A DNA stretch of 64,000 bases from Knufia peltigerae (GCA_030247855.1 JAPDRN010000116.1:1-64000); one strand, 5' to 3'. Positions 33,062 through 44,029 are shown, numbered from the stretch's first letter. The notes: generated from the sequence alone by a model not told the origin. Made by a program: numbers and translations.

Positions 33062-33333
33062 ATCACCCGGCTCGTGGGTTGCTCTTGTTCATCAACCCTT
33101 GATGTCGTTCAGGGTGGTGAAGAAGGGAAAGATCCTTCAACCGACCCTCTTGCTCGTCTGTCCGAGCAAGACCTTGAGCCCCTCGCCGGCTTTGGAGATA
33201 AAGGTAAAGAAGAATTGCACTCGTCAGTTTCTTGATGGGGAGGGACGAGGAGCGAGTGGGAGAGGAACGACAGTGCGAGTCGTTTGCAGACCGTGTCGGC
33301 GTTGAACGGATAGGCAACTTCGATCGCAGAACC

Positions 33334-33560
33334 GATCATGAGGGGAATGCTGAATGTGTTGAACGCGCCGATGGATGTGGTGCAACGGAAGTATGTGGAG
33401 GAAGCGGTCTTGAGGGGAGTGTAGGGTGTGTTGATTATGTCAATGGATATGATACAACGAAAGCACCTGAAGTAAGCGGTCTTGAGGTTAGTGTAGAGTG
33501 CGTTGATCGTGCCGCACAGTGGACGTGGTGCAACGGAATGACATGGAGCAAGCGGTCTCG
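33334..33560. repeat. three tandem 72-bp repeats, open on both strands
   Basis: Unit of 24 codons. On the plus strand: VERADGCGATEVCGGSGLEG, then VDYVNGYDTTKAPEVSGLEV, then VDRA. On the minus strand: INALYTNLKTAYFRCFRC, INTPYTPLKTASSTYFRC and FNTFSIPL. The period is an exact multiple of three, so the frame is kept through the array on both strands. No known repeat family is recognised. Confidence 0.65.
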
Positions 33561-33614
33561 AGGTGAGAGTGTCCAAAGCTAGGTAACGGCGTACAGTTTC
33601 TTTCAGGAACAAGG

Positions 33615-33885
33615 TGAGAGGTCAGTATTGAGCCATCACCCTTCGTGCCTTCCGTCGATCGAAACCAGTTTCGGTCCGAAGAAACCGTGGGTGGTGAACG
33701 TGGGTCGAGGTCGCCATTGAGGATGACTGACGCCGATGATGTAAAAGAACAAGAACCAGGTCTTGTGGTTCAGCGAGTCCTCGCGTAGCTGGTACCACTT
33801 CCACACACCTTGCTCTCGATGCCGGTCTGATCGTCGCGCACAGGCGCAAGAGATGATGACTTTCTTCAACGATTGAAATCTGGAG
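33615..33885. other. no supported gene
   Basis: Short frames on the minus strand only. This is a boundary between the 72-bp repeats and the module-like block that follows. Confidence 0.35.
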
Positions 33886-34215
33886 TGGAAGGACCAAACA
33901 TTTCACCGAGATGCACCGACGTTGAAAGAGTGAGGCTGTAGCTGAACTCGGTGTCATCCGATCATGCCTCCTTTTCGTCTCGTGCATGCATGGATGGAGC
34001 GAGAGAGAGTGAGAGATCTGAGATGGGTACTCGCGAGAGCCCAGACAAACCTCACCGAAAGTTTTTTAGACTTACAAAGAGGAAATGACGTTGAGAATCG
34101 TGACGGGCAACGGAAAAGAGTACGGATGTTGTAGCTAATAGTGCCTTTTTGCCCTCGCATGGAACAGGTAAAGTTGGAGTTTATGATCGAGGCAGATGGA
34201 GAGAGAGTCTCGTTA
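33886..34215 (+). repeat. shortened duplicate of the 21.6-22.2 kb module segment
   Basis: GAACTCGGTGTCATCCGATC, GCCTCCTTTTCGTCTCGTGC, GATGGGTACTCGCGAGAG, ATGACGTTGAGAATCGTGAC, TAGCTAATAGTGCC, GGAACAGGTAAAG and TTTATGATCGAGGCAGA occur in the same order as in 21620-22180. Deletions have shortened the intervening stretches. Confidence 0.75.
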
Positions 34216-34254
34216 ACAGAAAGAACTAACACGAGAGTATAGGTCATCATTGTT

Positions 34255-34595
34255 ACTACAGTGTCAAGTCCTGGCTCATTTGAGTGCTATGGTTATAACT
34301 CTAACTGATCTCGAGTTTATTATTTACAACTTTAAGACATCGACTCTGTGCACTTTGGTCACTTGAAGATCCTAGATATTTTAAACGATTCAAACACTCT
34401 TAACCAATCAAATGAGAGGAGTGTGTCGGACAGTGACATCATATTATTTGCCAAGAATTATTTCTAGATGCCAGGAGAGTACGGAGTAATTAGGGAGTAC
34501 TCCGTAACTCTGGCTGTGACTGAATTGACCTGAACTATTTCGTGGCTGCTATTAGGAAATGACTAAGCCACCGTCAAAAAGCAGCAACCAACATA
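34255..34595 (+). repeat. family B repeat copy
   Basis: Shares GTGCACTTTGGTCACTTGA, ATCCTAGATATTTTAAACGA, AACCAATCAAATGAGAG, AGTGACATCATATTATTTGC, CCAAGAATTATTTCTAG, CTGCTATTAGGAA and AAAGCAGCAACC with other B copies. A GGAGTACTCCGTAA palindrome lies inside. Confidence 0.75.
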
Positions 34596-34599
34596 CAAG

Positions 34600-34695
34600 A
34601 CTGCGCTGCGGCCATCAACAACTATACTACAAGTAGTTTATTCCTCCTTCTTACTGAAATTCAATCATTTCAAACGCATAATCCTGACACATTGG
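34600..34695 (-). repeat. family A MITE-like repeat, partial inverted copy
   Basis: ACTGCGCTGCGGCC, ACTGAAATTCAATCATTTC and AAACGCATAATCCTGACA, the reverse of the family A left half with a TGTCAGGA terminus. It adjoins the B copy. Confidence 0.7.
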
Positions 34696-34969
34696 GATTG
34701 TCCCAACCATTCTCTGCCTGTGAGGCAAACAAGTGAGGCTTGCAGCTGGAGAAGAGACCGACAATTGGGTTCGCACGCGCCGCACTCTACGCCCCCCTAA
34801 TCCGGGGCTCCTTCTCGTTGTGCCTGGGAGGAAGAACTTGATTGATCCCAAAGATTCTTTCTTCAGACAAGACGAAATCGAAGGACAGCTTGCTGAGCGT
34901 TGAGGTTTGGCAGGATCAAAATTCTGCCGGAATGCTTCGCACCCTCAACCTTCGATCCTCGGGTTCATC

Positions 34970-35292
34970 ATGACCAGTCATGGTTCATTTCCCAACGCAA
35001 CGCAACAAGTCACAAGGCGTCTCTCTCTCTCTCTCTCGGCAGAGAACTTGGAATCAGTTGGTGAGTCTTTTGAACAGAGCAATCCCAAAGATGCAACGAC
35101 CAGCTACTAACGCAAACAGTCACAAAGCCTCTCTCGTCGAGAACTTGGAATCGGTCCGAGTTTTTGGACAGAGGCAATTCAAAAGATCTAACGGTCCCTA
35201 CTGTGCTGTCCTCCCACACCCACACGGCACCTACTGTGGCTACATGCACGGATGAAAACGTGGTCGCAAATGGGAATATGACTCATTCATGA
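34970..35292 (+). CDS. small two-exon candidate gene with duplicated exon junction, 87 aa
   Basis: ATG at 34970. Exon 1 is 34970-35060 and exon 2 is 35120-35292, joined over a 59-bp intron with GTGAGT, a textbook TACTAAC branch site and AACAG. Thirty codons plus 1 nt join 2 nt plus 57 codons including the stop. The product begins MTSHGSFPNATQQVTRRLSL and ends ATCTDENVVANGNMTHS. The bases around the exon 1 end (CAGAGAACTTGGAATCAGTT) recur at the start of exon 2 (TCGAGAACTTGGAATCGGTC), as does the upstream GTCACAAGGCGTCTCTC. An exon/intron junction has therefore been tandemly duplicated. No domain is known. It could instead be part of a longer transcript. Confidence 0.35.
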
Positions 35293-35730
35293 ATGGTAAG
35301 CACCATGGAGCAAATGCACGGCCAGCAGCTAAATGCACAACCAGGAACCAAGAAAGCACACCAATATCATCTTCCGGCCGGTCCAATTCCCCCTCCACAA
35401 CCTGGAGAAAGTCCCTTCTCTTTGTTACAAGTTACAAGGTACGCCACTATCGTCCCTTGTCTGTATGTGTGTGTGGTGAAAGACTTACAATGTGTGAACA
35501 GGACCAGATATGAACACAACCATGACCATGTACACACAAGTGACATTGTGGACGTGGACCTCCACCGGCTCCGTCAAGGAATCTGTTGTCAGCATCAGTT
35601 CTCCGCCGGGCGGGGACTGACCTCCACAGTACGTAGTAAATCCTCACCGGCGCCGCATGGGACATGTTTTCAGCATCAGTTCTCCGCCTGGCGGGACCGG
35701 CGGAGACCGACCTTCAGTATGTACTGAACG
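35293..35730 (+). CDS. candidate small protein, exon structure uncertain
   Basis: Open from ATG at 35293 (MVSTMEQMHGQQLN), overlapping the preceding stop. Two intron-like segments keep the frame whether spliced or not: 35442-35500 (GTACGC ... GTGAACAG) and 35630-35674 (GTACGTAGT ... TTTTCAG). The bases after the second acceptor (CATCAGTTCTCCGCCTGG) repeat those before its donor (CATCAGTTCTCCGCCGGG), again a duplicated exon. No known domain. An alternative frame gives MTMYTQVTLWTWTSTG, so coding is unproven. Confidence 0.25.
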
Positions 35731-36890
35731 TGTTCACATCTACAAACAGTACTTCAATGTCCATATCACTCTTGACTCATTTTTTCCCCCATTCATCGAC
35801 AATCCAGCTGACCTCGGAGATGGAAACGACCGTGTGGACACCGCAGCTACCCTCAACCAAGAGAGATTCTTGCCCAAGCAGAGGTATGAGGTCCGGTGAT
35901 GTTCGGATGCCTTCGGTACTGTCCCAAGCAGAACCAGGCTTGACGCCCCAGGAAAGGTTGCAATTCAAGGTGCGTTCGGGTGAAGAATATCCTATCTAGA
36001 GCTGATGTTAGCTAGGAATGACGCCACAATCCCTCGGGCCATATGTCTTGCATTCAATTTGAACCATCGAGTGCAGTTCTCGTTCTACCTTGGTCTTCGA
36101 TCTTCCATCTTTCCAAAACATATGGCCGGGGAGGCTGAGTCAATTTGAGTCACCGGAAAGAAAGTTCAGGAGCTGGAACAATGGGAAAACGACCACGGGA
36201 CGAAATGTTCACGACAACATTGGAACATTGTGGCCTCTTCAGTTCTATCGAGACTCATCCTGGAGGTTTTTCGAGGGCGCAGGCAAATCCCTGTTGCCAG
36301 TGTTTGAGAACCCCAGAATAGGTCTAGCGGAAACCGACAAAAGATAGCTGCGCCCCCCGAGCAGGCAGAACAAACCTGCAAAACATTCTCTGAACTCTTA
36401 TTGATTTTGAACTACTTAGAATCACCACCGCCGTTACTGATGCGGCAAACAAAGCAGTGGCTTAAATCACCCAAGTACCGACGACAGACAGGAAAATGAC
36501 AAATCGACTCGGACGAGTATGTTGACAAAAGTACCCCCCGTCCAGCTGGATTACTCTCTGACATGTTAAAATAGTACAAATCCAGGCGACCATGACCTCC
36601 TTGATCCTCAATCTACGGCACAAGTCCTTGAAACATGACAGAAAGCCTTTACCACCAGCCACACACTACCTTTTACATCCAAGTCGAGTCACAACGATAT
36701 TGAGAAGAGAGGGTTATATATCATGATACCAGCCTTCAGACCTGCCCTGCTCCTGGCACACCCCTAGACCTCAACGTCGCCACCCAGGGGACCTGGCAAC
36801 GTCCGTCCAACACGTTACGCCCAATCCGACAACTGTGGCATCAAACCGCGGCCTCTGAGCAGACCGCAGGCGGACTCTTGCTGAGCTGAA
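35731..36890. other. no supported gene
   Basis: A plus frame to 35999 and another at 36090-36347 are protein-like (KFRSWNNGKTTTGRNVHDN) but unsupported. 36400-36890 is the 3' side of the next minus-strand gene and shows no structure. Confidence 0.35.
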
Positions 36891-37796
36891 TCATGGCCCA
36901 CGGGACGATTGTTGGTCATTGTCGTCAACGTCTACGTCCCGACCACCAACGCGCAGAACTTGAATCTGCATCCTCTCCAAATCCCCCATCCAGCCCGGGT
37001 CGGTGCCCAGGTTGAACCAGGGGCGTGGTGGAGGAGCAGAAGCAGAAGCATCAGCAGCCGCAGCCGCAGCCAACACCACCTCCTCCTTCTCCCAACTCTC
37101 CCTCTCTCTCTGCTCCTTGACCCTGGCGGCGGACGTGGTAGGCCTCAGGCTCTGATGGCCCCTCGCGGCCGCCAGGGTCTCGGAGGCCAGGAGGCGCTGG
37201 TGCTCCCTGGCCAGCATGGCCCGTCTCGCCCTGGCAGGCTTGTCCTTGACCCGGTCCAGCACGGCCATCAACTCTCGCTGGAGCTTCTTGTGCGTCACCG
37301 CCGCCGCCCTCGAGCGGGCCAAGGACTCCCGGTGTGCCTCCAGTGCCTCCAGTACCGCGTTGACGGTGGCCTCCTGGGCCTTGTTCTGCAAGGCGAACTC
37401 GGCCAATGACGACATGAAGTGTTCGTAGATGGGTGGCACCTTCTCCTGGGCCTGCTCCTGCGAGGACTCGGAGTTTGACGACAGGATTTGCTCGTCGAGG
37501 GTTGGCAACTTCTTCTGCGTCTCCTTCTGCGAGCACTCGGCGTGTGACGACAGGATCTGTTTGTCGAGGGATGGCAAATTCTTCTGGGCCTCGTCCACGT
37601 CGAGTTCCTCTTCATCATCATCGTCGTCATCATTGTCTTGGTCACCAACACAGGAGCAATACAACAAGACCACTAGCACAACAACATAACACCACAACAA
37701 GACCACCAGCACAACGACACCACCAACCCAACAACAACAACACCACCAACACCACACCACGATCTTCTCCCACACTTGGGAAGAAGCCGACGCCAT
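36891..37796 (-). CDS. alanine/charge-rich protein with threefold repeat, about 301 aa
   Basis: Single frame. The first ATG in the strongly coding part is at 37796 (MASASSQVWEK). The frame stays open further upstream but without an ATG. Residues about 12-55 are extremely hydrophobic and Trp/Cys/Val-rich, encoded by GTTGTT-like repeats. This could be a membrane anchor or an unspliced intron. An acidic run (about 60-73) is followed by three related units of about 23 residues: AQKNLPSLDKQILSSHAE, TQKKLPTLDEQILSSNSE and AQEKVPPIYEHFMSSLAE. A long basic helical region follows, then an Ala-rich patch and the end PPPRPWFNLGTDPGWMGD. No domain is recognised. It is divergent from the RING gene at 38609. 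Confidence 0.55.
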   Translation of the reverse strand: MASASSQVWEKIVVWCWWCCCCWVGGVVVLVVLLWCYVVVLVVLLYCSCVGDQDNDDDDDDEEELDVDEAQKNLPSLDKQILSSHAECSQKETQKKLPTLDEQILSSNSESSQEQAQEKVPPIYEHFMSSLAEFALQNKAQEATVNAVLEALEAHRESLARSRAAAVTHKKLQRELMAVLDRVKDKPARARRAMLAREHQRLLASETLAAARGHQSLRPTTSAARVKEQRERESWEKEEVVLAAAAAADASASAPPPRPWFNLGTDPGWMGDLERMQIQVLRVGGRDVDVDDNDQQSSRGP

Positions 37797-38608
37797 TCTT
37801 GAGATGGGACTGGCCAAGAAGCTACGTGGAAGCCGCTTTGGGATGAGGTTGGCCGAGTAAGTCCGAGATGATTCCCGGCCTGGAATATGAGGTGGCCTAT
37901 CTGACTGTTGAGCCTTAGGATCGAAACTGCACCCTTTCGAGAGATGGTTGGTGGACACGACTATTCCAGACCGCAGCCTGGTGTCACCAAGAGGGATCTA
38001 TCTCATTCCTTTGACGAAGCCATACGGATATCTGACACTCTATCACGAAGCAGAGTCTACTATCAAGACGCAACAGGATGAGGAGCACCATATATCTACA
38101 AAAGGAGGAACCATCTTCATATATACTCGGAACAAGCTTTGGATGGGATCACATCATCAAGAGAAGCTTCCAGGCTCCAAGCTGAGGTCGCAGGCAGCAG
38201 TAGCTGGCCGTTGCAAAGCGTTGACCATGATATGAAGATGATGAGGATGATAGCGTCGCTGAGAGGTATTGTTGGGTGTGTTGGTTTATTGCCAGGCACT
38301 TCAAAGGGCATTTTGTTGTGAGTCCTAATTGTCTAGGGGTGTGATGGTTGCAACTCCAGATGATCGATGAGTTGTGTTGAGTGCTGCCCCAAGGTATCTT
38401 GAGTTGAGTTGCGCTGAGGGAAGTTGAGGAGGAACTCCGAGCCGTGGGAGTTAGTCCTGGGCCACCCTCACTCACCACCTCTCCGTACCAAGTCATCCGA
38501 AGTTGTGACAACACCCAACGGAAAAAAAACAATTCTGTCTGACAAAGGCTTTTACTTTTACTTTCTTTCCTGATTCCCTTGCCTGGCTGTCAATAGTGTC
38601 ACAGATTC
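37797..38608. other. intergenic between divergent genes
   Basis: About 800 bp between the minus-strand alanine-rich gene and the plus-strand RING gene, so it should hold both promoters. No clear motif was identified. Short frames are unsupported. Confidence 0.4.
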
Positions 38609-38713
38609 ATGCCTCACGCCTGCATTAGCTGCAAGCCACCACCTCCTGCCAAACCCTCAGGTAGGTTGTTGCTGCTGCTTGCCTGCAACTTTCAGCCTCA
38701 ACCACCTTTCCCT

Positions 38714-38749
<36 letters not shown>

Positions 38750-41333
38750 TTCTTATTTCTCTTTCTCTTCTGTACCACCACTTCTCGGACTCGAAAACTC
38801 CTCAACGCTTTTTCCACCGCCAGAAAACCCCCAGGTGAGACTCTCCCCACAACTGTGGTGCATTCTGTTGAGCACACAGCCTTTCCGTGACACCTCTAGC
38901 TGACACGTCTTCCCCAGTCTTTACCAGCTCGTCGACTTGATCTCAGCTTTACTCACTACTGGGAAACCGGGTGAGACAATCACCGCCGTATCAACACTGT
39001 GAGTCCTGTCGGGCAACACGGCATCTCCGTGACAGTTGCTGACACTTCCCAGGCTTCACCAGGTCCCTTGACTTGGTTTCGGCCTCACTCGACGCTTTCA
39101 CTGCTGGACAACCAGGTGAGACTGAGCACACGGCATCTCCGTGACGATTGTTGACACTTTTCAGTCTTTACCAGGTCCCTTGACTTGATTCAGCTTCATC
39201 CAACTCTTTACTACTGGACAACCGGGTGAGATCTCCGACGTACAAACGCTATGAATCCTGCTGACACTTCTCAGACCCCAAACTCTTTGCCTACGGTCTC
39301 AACTCTTTGCCTACGGTCTCAACTCTTTGCCTACGGTCTCAATTCTTTGCCTGCGGTCTCAACTCAGGACTCGGACAAAGTTTATGGGAAAAAGAAAGGA
39401 CGGATCGTATCCAGGTCGCAGACAGATCATTGCAAAAGATCGCGTCACTCGTTCTGCAAGCAAACGCCAGAGATCCTCCATGGACGGACAACTCATGCCA
39501 TCCACACCCATCAGACAGCGCGCGGCCTCTCCAGCCCGAGAGCCCACGCCAGGCATGTCGACGAACAAGCCAGGCCCAACTTCATCAGACATGATGCCGG
39601 AGCCAGTTCCGGCCACCTACGTGATGCAAGAACCAAATGTGCCCCCTCCCATGATGGCAGAGCCAATTCCGGACACCCTCAGGATCACAGGGCCAATCCT
39701 ACCCCCTCCCATGATGACAGGGCCAATCCTACCCCCTCCCATGATGACAAGGCCAACTCTACCCCCTCCCACCATGAGACAGCCAGACCTACCCCCTCCC
39801 ATCATGCCAGGGCCAACCCTACCCCCAATTCTGGCTCCGGTCTTCCCTCCACAGGTGGGCGGACATCAATCTCCCTCTGGCAACGTCAATCTGAACCCTG
39901 GGCTTCAGCAGCTTGCACGACTCTGTGATGACATGAAAAACGAGATCGTGCCTGCTTGCAAAGAAAGGTTCGAATCTCGCATGCGAGAACAGTTTTCGGA
40001 GCGCATACAGGCCGCGGAAGAGCGAGCCCAGAAAGCGGAAGCGGACGCCAACGTCTGGAAAAAGCAAGCAGAGGATGCGCAAGTTTGGGCAGACGCCCAC
40101 GAAGCGCTCGCAGAGACCGCGACAGCGCGAGTAGCTGAAGCGACAGCGCGAGCACGGGACTGGGAAGCTCAAGCAAAGACCGCGAAAGCTCAAGCATTGG
40201 CCGCTAATGAGCGAGAAGGTGACTTGAGGAAGCGAGGAAGTGAGGCGATCAAGGTAGGGCACGAGCAGAAAGTCAGAGCAGACGAGCAGGAAAAAGAAGC
40301 AATGGCCTGGAAGAGGCAAGCAGAGAGTGCGACAGCGCAAGCAAGGACCGCAGAAGCTCAAAAATTGGATGTAGCACAGCGATTACTGACCATGGAGAGG
40401 ACAGCAAAACTTGAGAAAGCGATATCAGAGATCTGGAAAGATCGAGCAAAGGACGCCGAAGCTCAAGCAAAGGATGCGGCACAGCGAGCACTGACCCTGG
40501 AGACACGAGCAAACGACGCGGAAGAACAGGCACGTGCCTCCAAAGAACGAGAAGACCTCGCGCAGTTGCAATCTCATCACTGGAAAAGGTGTACAGAGAT
40601 TGCCACAGCGCAAGAACAGGCCGCGAAAGAGGAAACACAGGACTGGAAAAAACAAGCAGACGAGGCGACAGAGACGGTCCGCACCGTGACCACCATGGTA
40701 GTGCACTTGGAGGAAGAGCTCCTGTTCCGTGAACAGAAGTTTCAAACTCTTAAGCAGACCCTCCAAGAGCGACAACGGGCCTTCGACGCCGACGTGCGTT
40801 GTTACACAGCAGCACTCGAGGTCTTCCAGAATCAGAACCCGGACCGATCTCGGCGACAGCTCGAGAAGAAGAAGCAACAATTGAAAAAGTACAGAAAAGC
40901 CATCCGTGTACATCAAACACATTGTCAAGAACTGACGGAGGAACTGTCCAAGGCCAACGCCAGACTGTCCAAGGCCAACGCCAGACTGGTGGCAATCGAC
41001 GACCTGCGCTGCAACTGCTGCAGTGACGATGTCAAGGAGGTCTTTTTGCCGTGTGGGCACGCATTCTGTAAAGAATGCGTGTACCAATGGCTGTCCAAGC
41101 ACGACACTTGCCCCACGTGCCGGGCGCATTGTCACCTCGCCGATGCCCGCGACCTATACATCGGGGAACCTATTCCGGATCCCACGCCCGAGGTCGATGA
41201 CCATTCCAGTGATCAAGACGAGGAAATGTCCGAGCTCGTCGACGAGGCAGCAGACAGTGAGGAGGACGAGGAGGAGGACAAGGACGAGGAGGAAATGCCC
41301 GAGCTCGTCGACGAGGCAGCAGACAATCAGTAG
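38609..41333 (+). CDS. RING-finger coiled-coil protein with tandemly duplicated 5' exons, up to 808 aa
   Basis: Likely E3 ubiquitin ligase. The main exon (39275-41333) encodes a basic start (first ATG 39384, MGKRKDGSYPGRRQ), Pro-rich repeats PPPMMTGPIL, a long Ala/Glu/Gln coiled coil and a C3HC4 RING (CNCC ... CGHAFCKEC ... CPTC). The tail has two acidic ELVDEAAD copies. Upstream, exons 38918-38970, 39053-39115 and 39165-39225 are separated by 82, 49 and 49-bp introns with GTGAGA donors and TCAG/CCAG acceptors. They splice in frame onto the main exon and encode related peptides: LYQLVDLISALLTTGKPG, FTRSLDLVSASLDAFTAG and FTRSLDLIQLHPTLYYWTTG. A fourth, more diverged relative (to 38834) and an ATG exon at 38609-38660 can be joined in frame, but the implied 35-bp intron is doubtful. 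The start is therefore 38609 or 39384. Four 20-bp tandem repeats begin the main exon. Confidence 0.75.
38713..38772. repeat. (CTT)n microsatellite in the RING gene 5' region
   Basis: Pyrimidine tract of CTT repeats. It could be part of an intron or encode a poly-Leu stretch. Confidence 0.85.
39283..39363. repeat. four 20-bp tandem repeats
   Basis: AACTCTTTGCCTACGGTCTC occurs three times, followed by a variant copy. A 20-bp period shifts frame, yet the tract is open in the RING frame. Confidence 0.9.
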
Positions 41334-41830
41334 GAGGTTGGATGGGCTCAAAAGTGTTTGTTGTTGTTGTCAAAGGTCTGTTGTCGCTTTTGCAAAATGT
41401 CTCATGTGCACAGGTCTTGCAAAAGGGTCTTGTAGCCACCTCAAGCAGCATACGACGCCTTGAAGGGGAATGACCCCGGCAGCTTGGGAGTTTTGAGAGT
41501 TTCGGTTTCTTTTTTGTTTTCGTTGGGCTGTTGACGGCATGAGGACACACTCTTTGGTCTTTTCTTTTTCTTTTTTTTCCTTTTGCAGGCTTGTTCGGGT
41601 TCCAGGAACTCCAAAGCACATTGTCACTGTCACCGAAAAGTCTACTGTTCTCTCTACTCTTCCTACTTTTCCCTGGCAGCCAGAGTTACTCATAGTTATT
41701 TACTATCGATTGCACCTTACACCTTCTTGCACCCAAAATCCCTTTCCTTACAACCATCACAATCCCGAAACAAGTACCTTTCGGGAGGACTCGTTACGAA
41801 CTCGCTTCGAAAGCAATCTCACATCAGGTA
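41334..41830. other. 3' side of the RING gene
   Basis: No gene seen. GAACTCGCTTCGAAAGCAAT near 41800 already belongs to the module array that follows. Confidence 0.4.
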
Positions 41831-43260
41831 GCACTCCTTGACCCTCAGCGGCAAGGGAATGATTTCATCAGTCGACCGAGACGGCAAAAACGAGACAAGT
41901 GCAGGGCATCATCCAATAGTCACTCCGTACCAGACATCTCCCTACCTTGGAACCATAGTGAGACTTGCAGCAAGAAAGATGAGGGGGCTGGGGATATCTC
42001 TCTGTCCCTGTCCAAGGACCACGACACTACCTCACTTTCCACAGGCAATTTTGGGCCGCGAAAAGAAATGATTGGTGAGTGATGACGGCAAAACAAAACG
42101 AGACGAGTGCAGGGATCATCCAATAGTACTCCGTACCAGACATCTCGTACTTTCGGAAACGAGTGAGGCTTGCCAGCAAGAGAAAGAGGGGCTTGCAGCA
42201 AGAGAAGGACTGTTCAGCAGGAGAAGAGCTGAAAGTTCCCCGTCCACAGACATCAGGAAAAGAGGCTAACACTTCCCTGGCCGCAGGCACCTCGCTTCGA
42301 AGGCACTCTGGACCGCAAAAAGAAATGATCGGTGAGTGATGACGACAAAAACAAACGAGACGAGTGCAGGGTATCATCCAATAGTACTCGGTACCAGACA
42401 TCTCCTACCTGTCAAAGTCTTGTCGGCCCCGAAGGTAAGCGAAAGTGGCAACGAAAGAAGCAAGACATTGTATGTTCATTGTCAGACAGCATCAATTCTC
42501 TGCATTGTCAGACGTTATCTCTTTTCCCTACCCATGCATGCCGCAGGAGAAGGTTTGTGACGTGTCGAAAGATCAGCCCAGCCTCACTTCGAAAGCTCCT
42601 GAAGGGGGGACGGGTCGACGGGTTCAACCAAGTGATGACGCCGATGAAACCGTAAGTTGGCAGGGGATCGTCTCAACATCAACTTTTCTTATTCCTTCTC
42701 ATGCATGCATGGAGGAAAGAAGAGGGGGTTGGGCGTGTGAGAGACCAAGTTGTCCTCACCGCCAAACGCCTCATTGATTCGAAGGCGGCGATAGTCGTCG
42801 CGGCACGCGGAAGACAGGCAAGAATGTCGCAAGGGTACGTCCAATAGTACCAACCATCCCTTGCCTTGAACCAAAGCGAGGCTTGCAGCTGAAATTTCTC
42901 TGTGCAGGGCCAAGCAGCAAGCAATCTCACCGACAGAGGCCTCTTGGACTCGAAAGCGACAATGGTCCATCGCGGCACGCGGAAGACAAGCAACAATGTT
43001 GCAAGGGTACGTCCAATAGCACCAACCATCCCTTGCCTTTGAACCAAAGTGAGGCTTGCAGCAACGCATCAAGCTGACTGAGAGTGCAGGGCCAGACAAG
43101 TCTCTTGACTCGAAAAAGCGGGAAGCGGTGACCGCGGCAACACGGAAGACGCGAGCAAAAATTGTCGCAGCAGGGGTTCAACCAATGGTACCATCAATCA
43201 CATCAATCACATGCACTCCGAAACGAGTGCGGCTGGCTAAGTGTTCCAGACCCCCGCCTC
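41831..43260 (+). repeat. second array of exon/intron-like modules
   Basis: Three copies of GAGTGCAGGGNATCATCCAA with TCCGTACCAGACATCTC (near 41900, 42106, 42364). Two of them are preceded by an exon-like block ending GACCGCAAAAAGAAATGATC and a donor-like GGTGAGTGATGACG. Three further copies lie near 42800, 42970 and 43130 (CGCGGCACGCGGAAGACA, AAGGGTACGTCCAATAG, TCCCTTGCCTTGAACCAAAG). The exon-like peptide GPQKEMI is repeated, but no continuous frame runs through. The modules are related to those at 20.5-22.9 kb. Confidence 0.6.
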
Positions 43261-43983
43261 GTCACAGTGGTTGCCTTTCTCATTTGGCCGCACCTCTCGT
43301 GTCATCACATTTGCCAAGCCCGCAAACCACGCAAACCACGCAAACAATCGAAAAAGCAAGGCGAGACCCTTGCATTTCTCATTTCCGGGCGCGTGCCCTG
43401 CAAAAAAAGAAAAGGAGAAGGAAATTGCGCCCCCTCTCCCTCACCGCCAGCCGGGGAATCATTGCCCAATTTCAGAAACTGACACACACAGGTAGAAACC
43501 GTGGGAATTCGAAATGGTTCGTTGGGAAACACATCTTCCAGACGACGCGACGTGTGAACAAGATTTTCTTGGTCCAAACCGAAAAGCAAAAAGGCAACAA
43601 GCTTCCGTCTCACAAAGTGGAGGGGTGGGAATCGATCGGGGTGCTACGGAGTACAATCTACGGGGTAAGAAAGCTTTTTTGGTGGGTGGCCACGGCGGCC
43701 CCAACCCGTCGGCTGATTTTCGCCGCCAAAACGGTGGCCGTGCGACAAGCTCTACCCGCCCAGAAACCGGATCACGTGTGGGAGGCAAGCGAATTTTTCG
43801 GGTGAGTGAACAACTATTGTCCGTTGGAGTACTCGGTAAGTACCCTATGGTATTGACCACCACTTGGAGGTACGGACTAACTACTTTCAATTCCCGATTC
43901 GGAGTTGAATAGCTCTCAGTGTGAGAGAGCAGCTTTCAATGTGATCTCTTGTCTTGCAGCAGAGAGTCATCAATCAATCTCTC
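43261..43983. other. no supported gene
   Basis: Two overlapping plus frames of 250 and 132 codons exist, with KKAFLVGGHGGPNP in one. Neither has an intron, start or motif that I trust. CGCAAACCACGCAAACCACG is a short tandem at 43321. Confidence 0.35.
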
Positions 43984-44029
43984 CTGTTCTGTTCTGTTCT
44001 GTTCTGTTCTGTTCTGTTCTGTTCTGTTC
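43984..44029. repeat. (CTGTT)n microsatellite
   Basis: Nine uninterrupted pentamer copies. Confidence 0.95.

Noticed and set aside
37797..37958. N-terminal extension of the alanine-rich gene to 37958
   Set aside because: The frame is open but begins with GTG rather than ATG; the first ATGs with following coding character are nearer 37796.
39251..39928. Alternative 225-codon frame over the RING gene start
   Set aside because: It is Ser/His/Pro-rich and ends inside the coiled coil; the main frame carries the RING and is phase-linked to the upstream exons.
43056..43805. 249-codon plus frame as a gene
   Set aside because: Its start lies inside the module array, no ATG-proximal conservation or motif, and a competing frame overlaps it.
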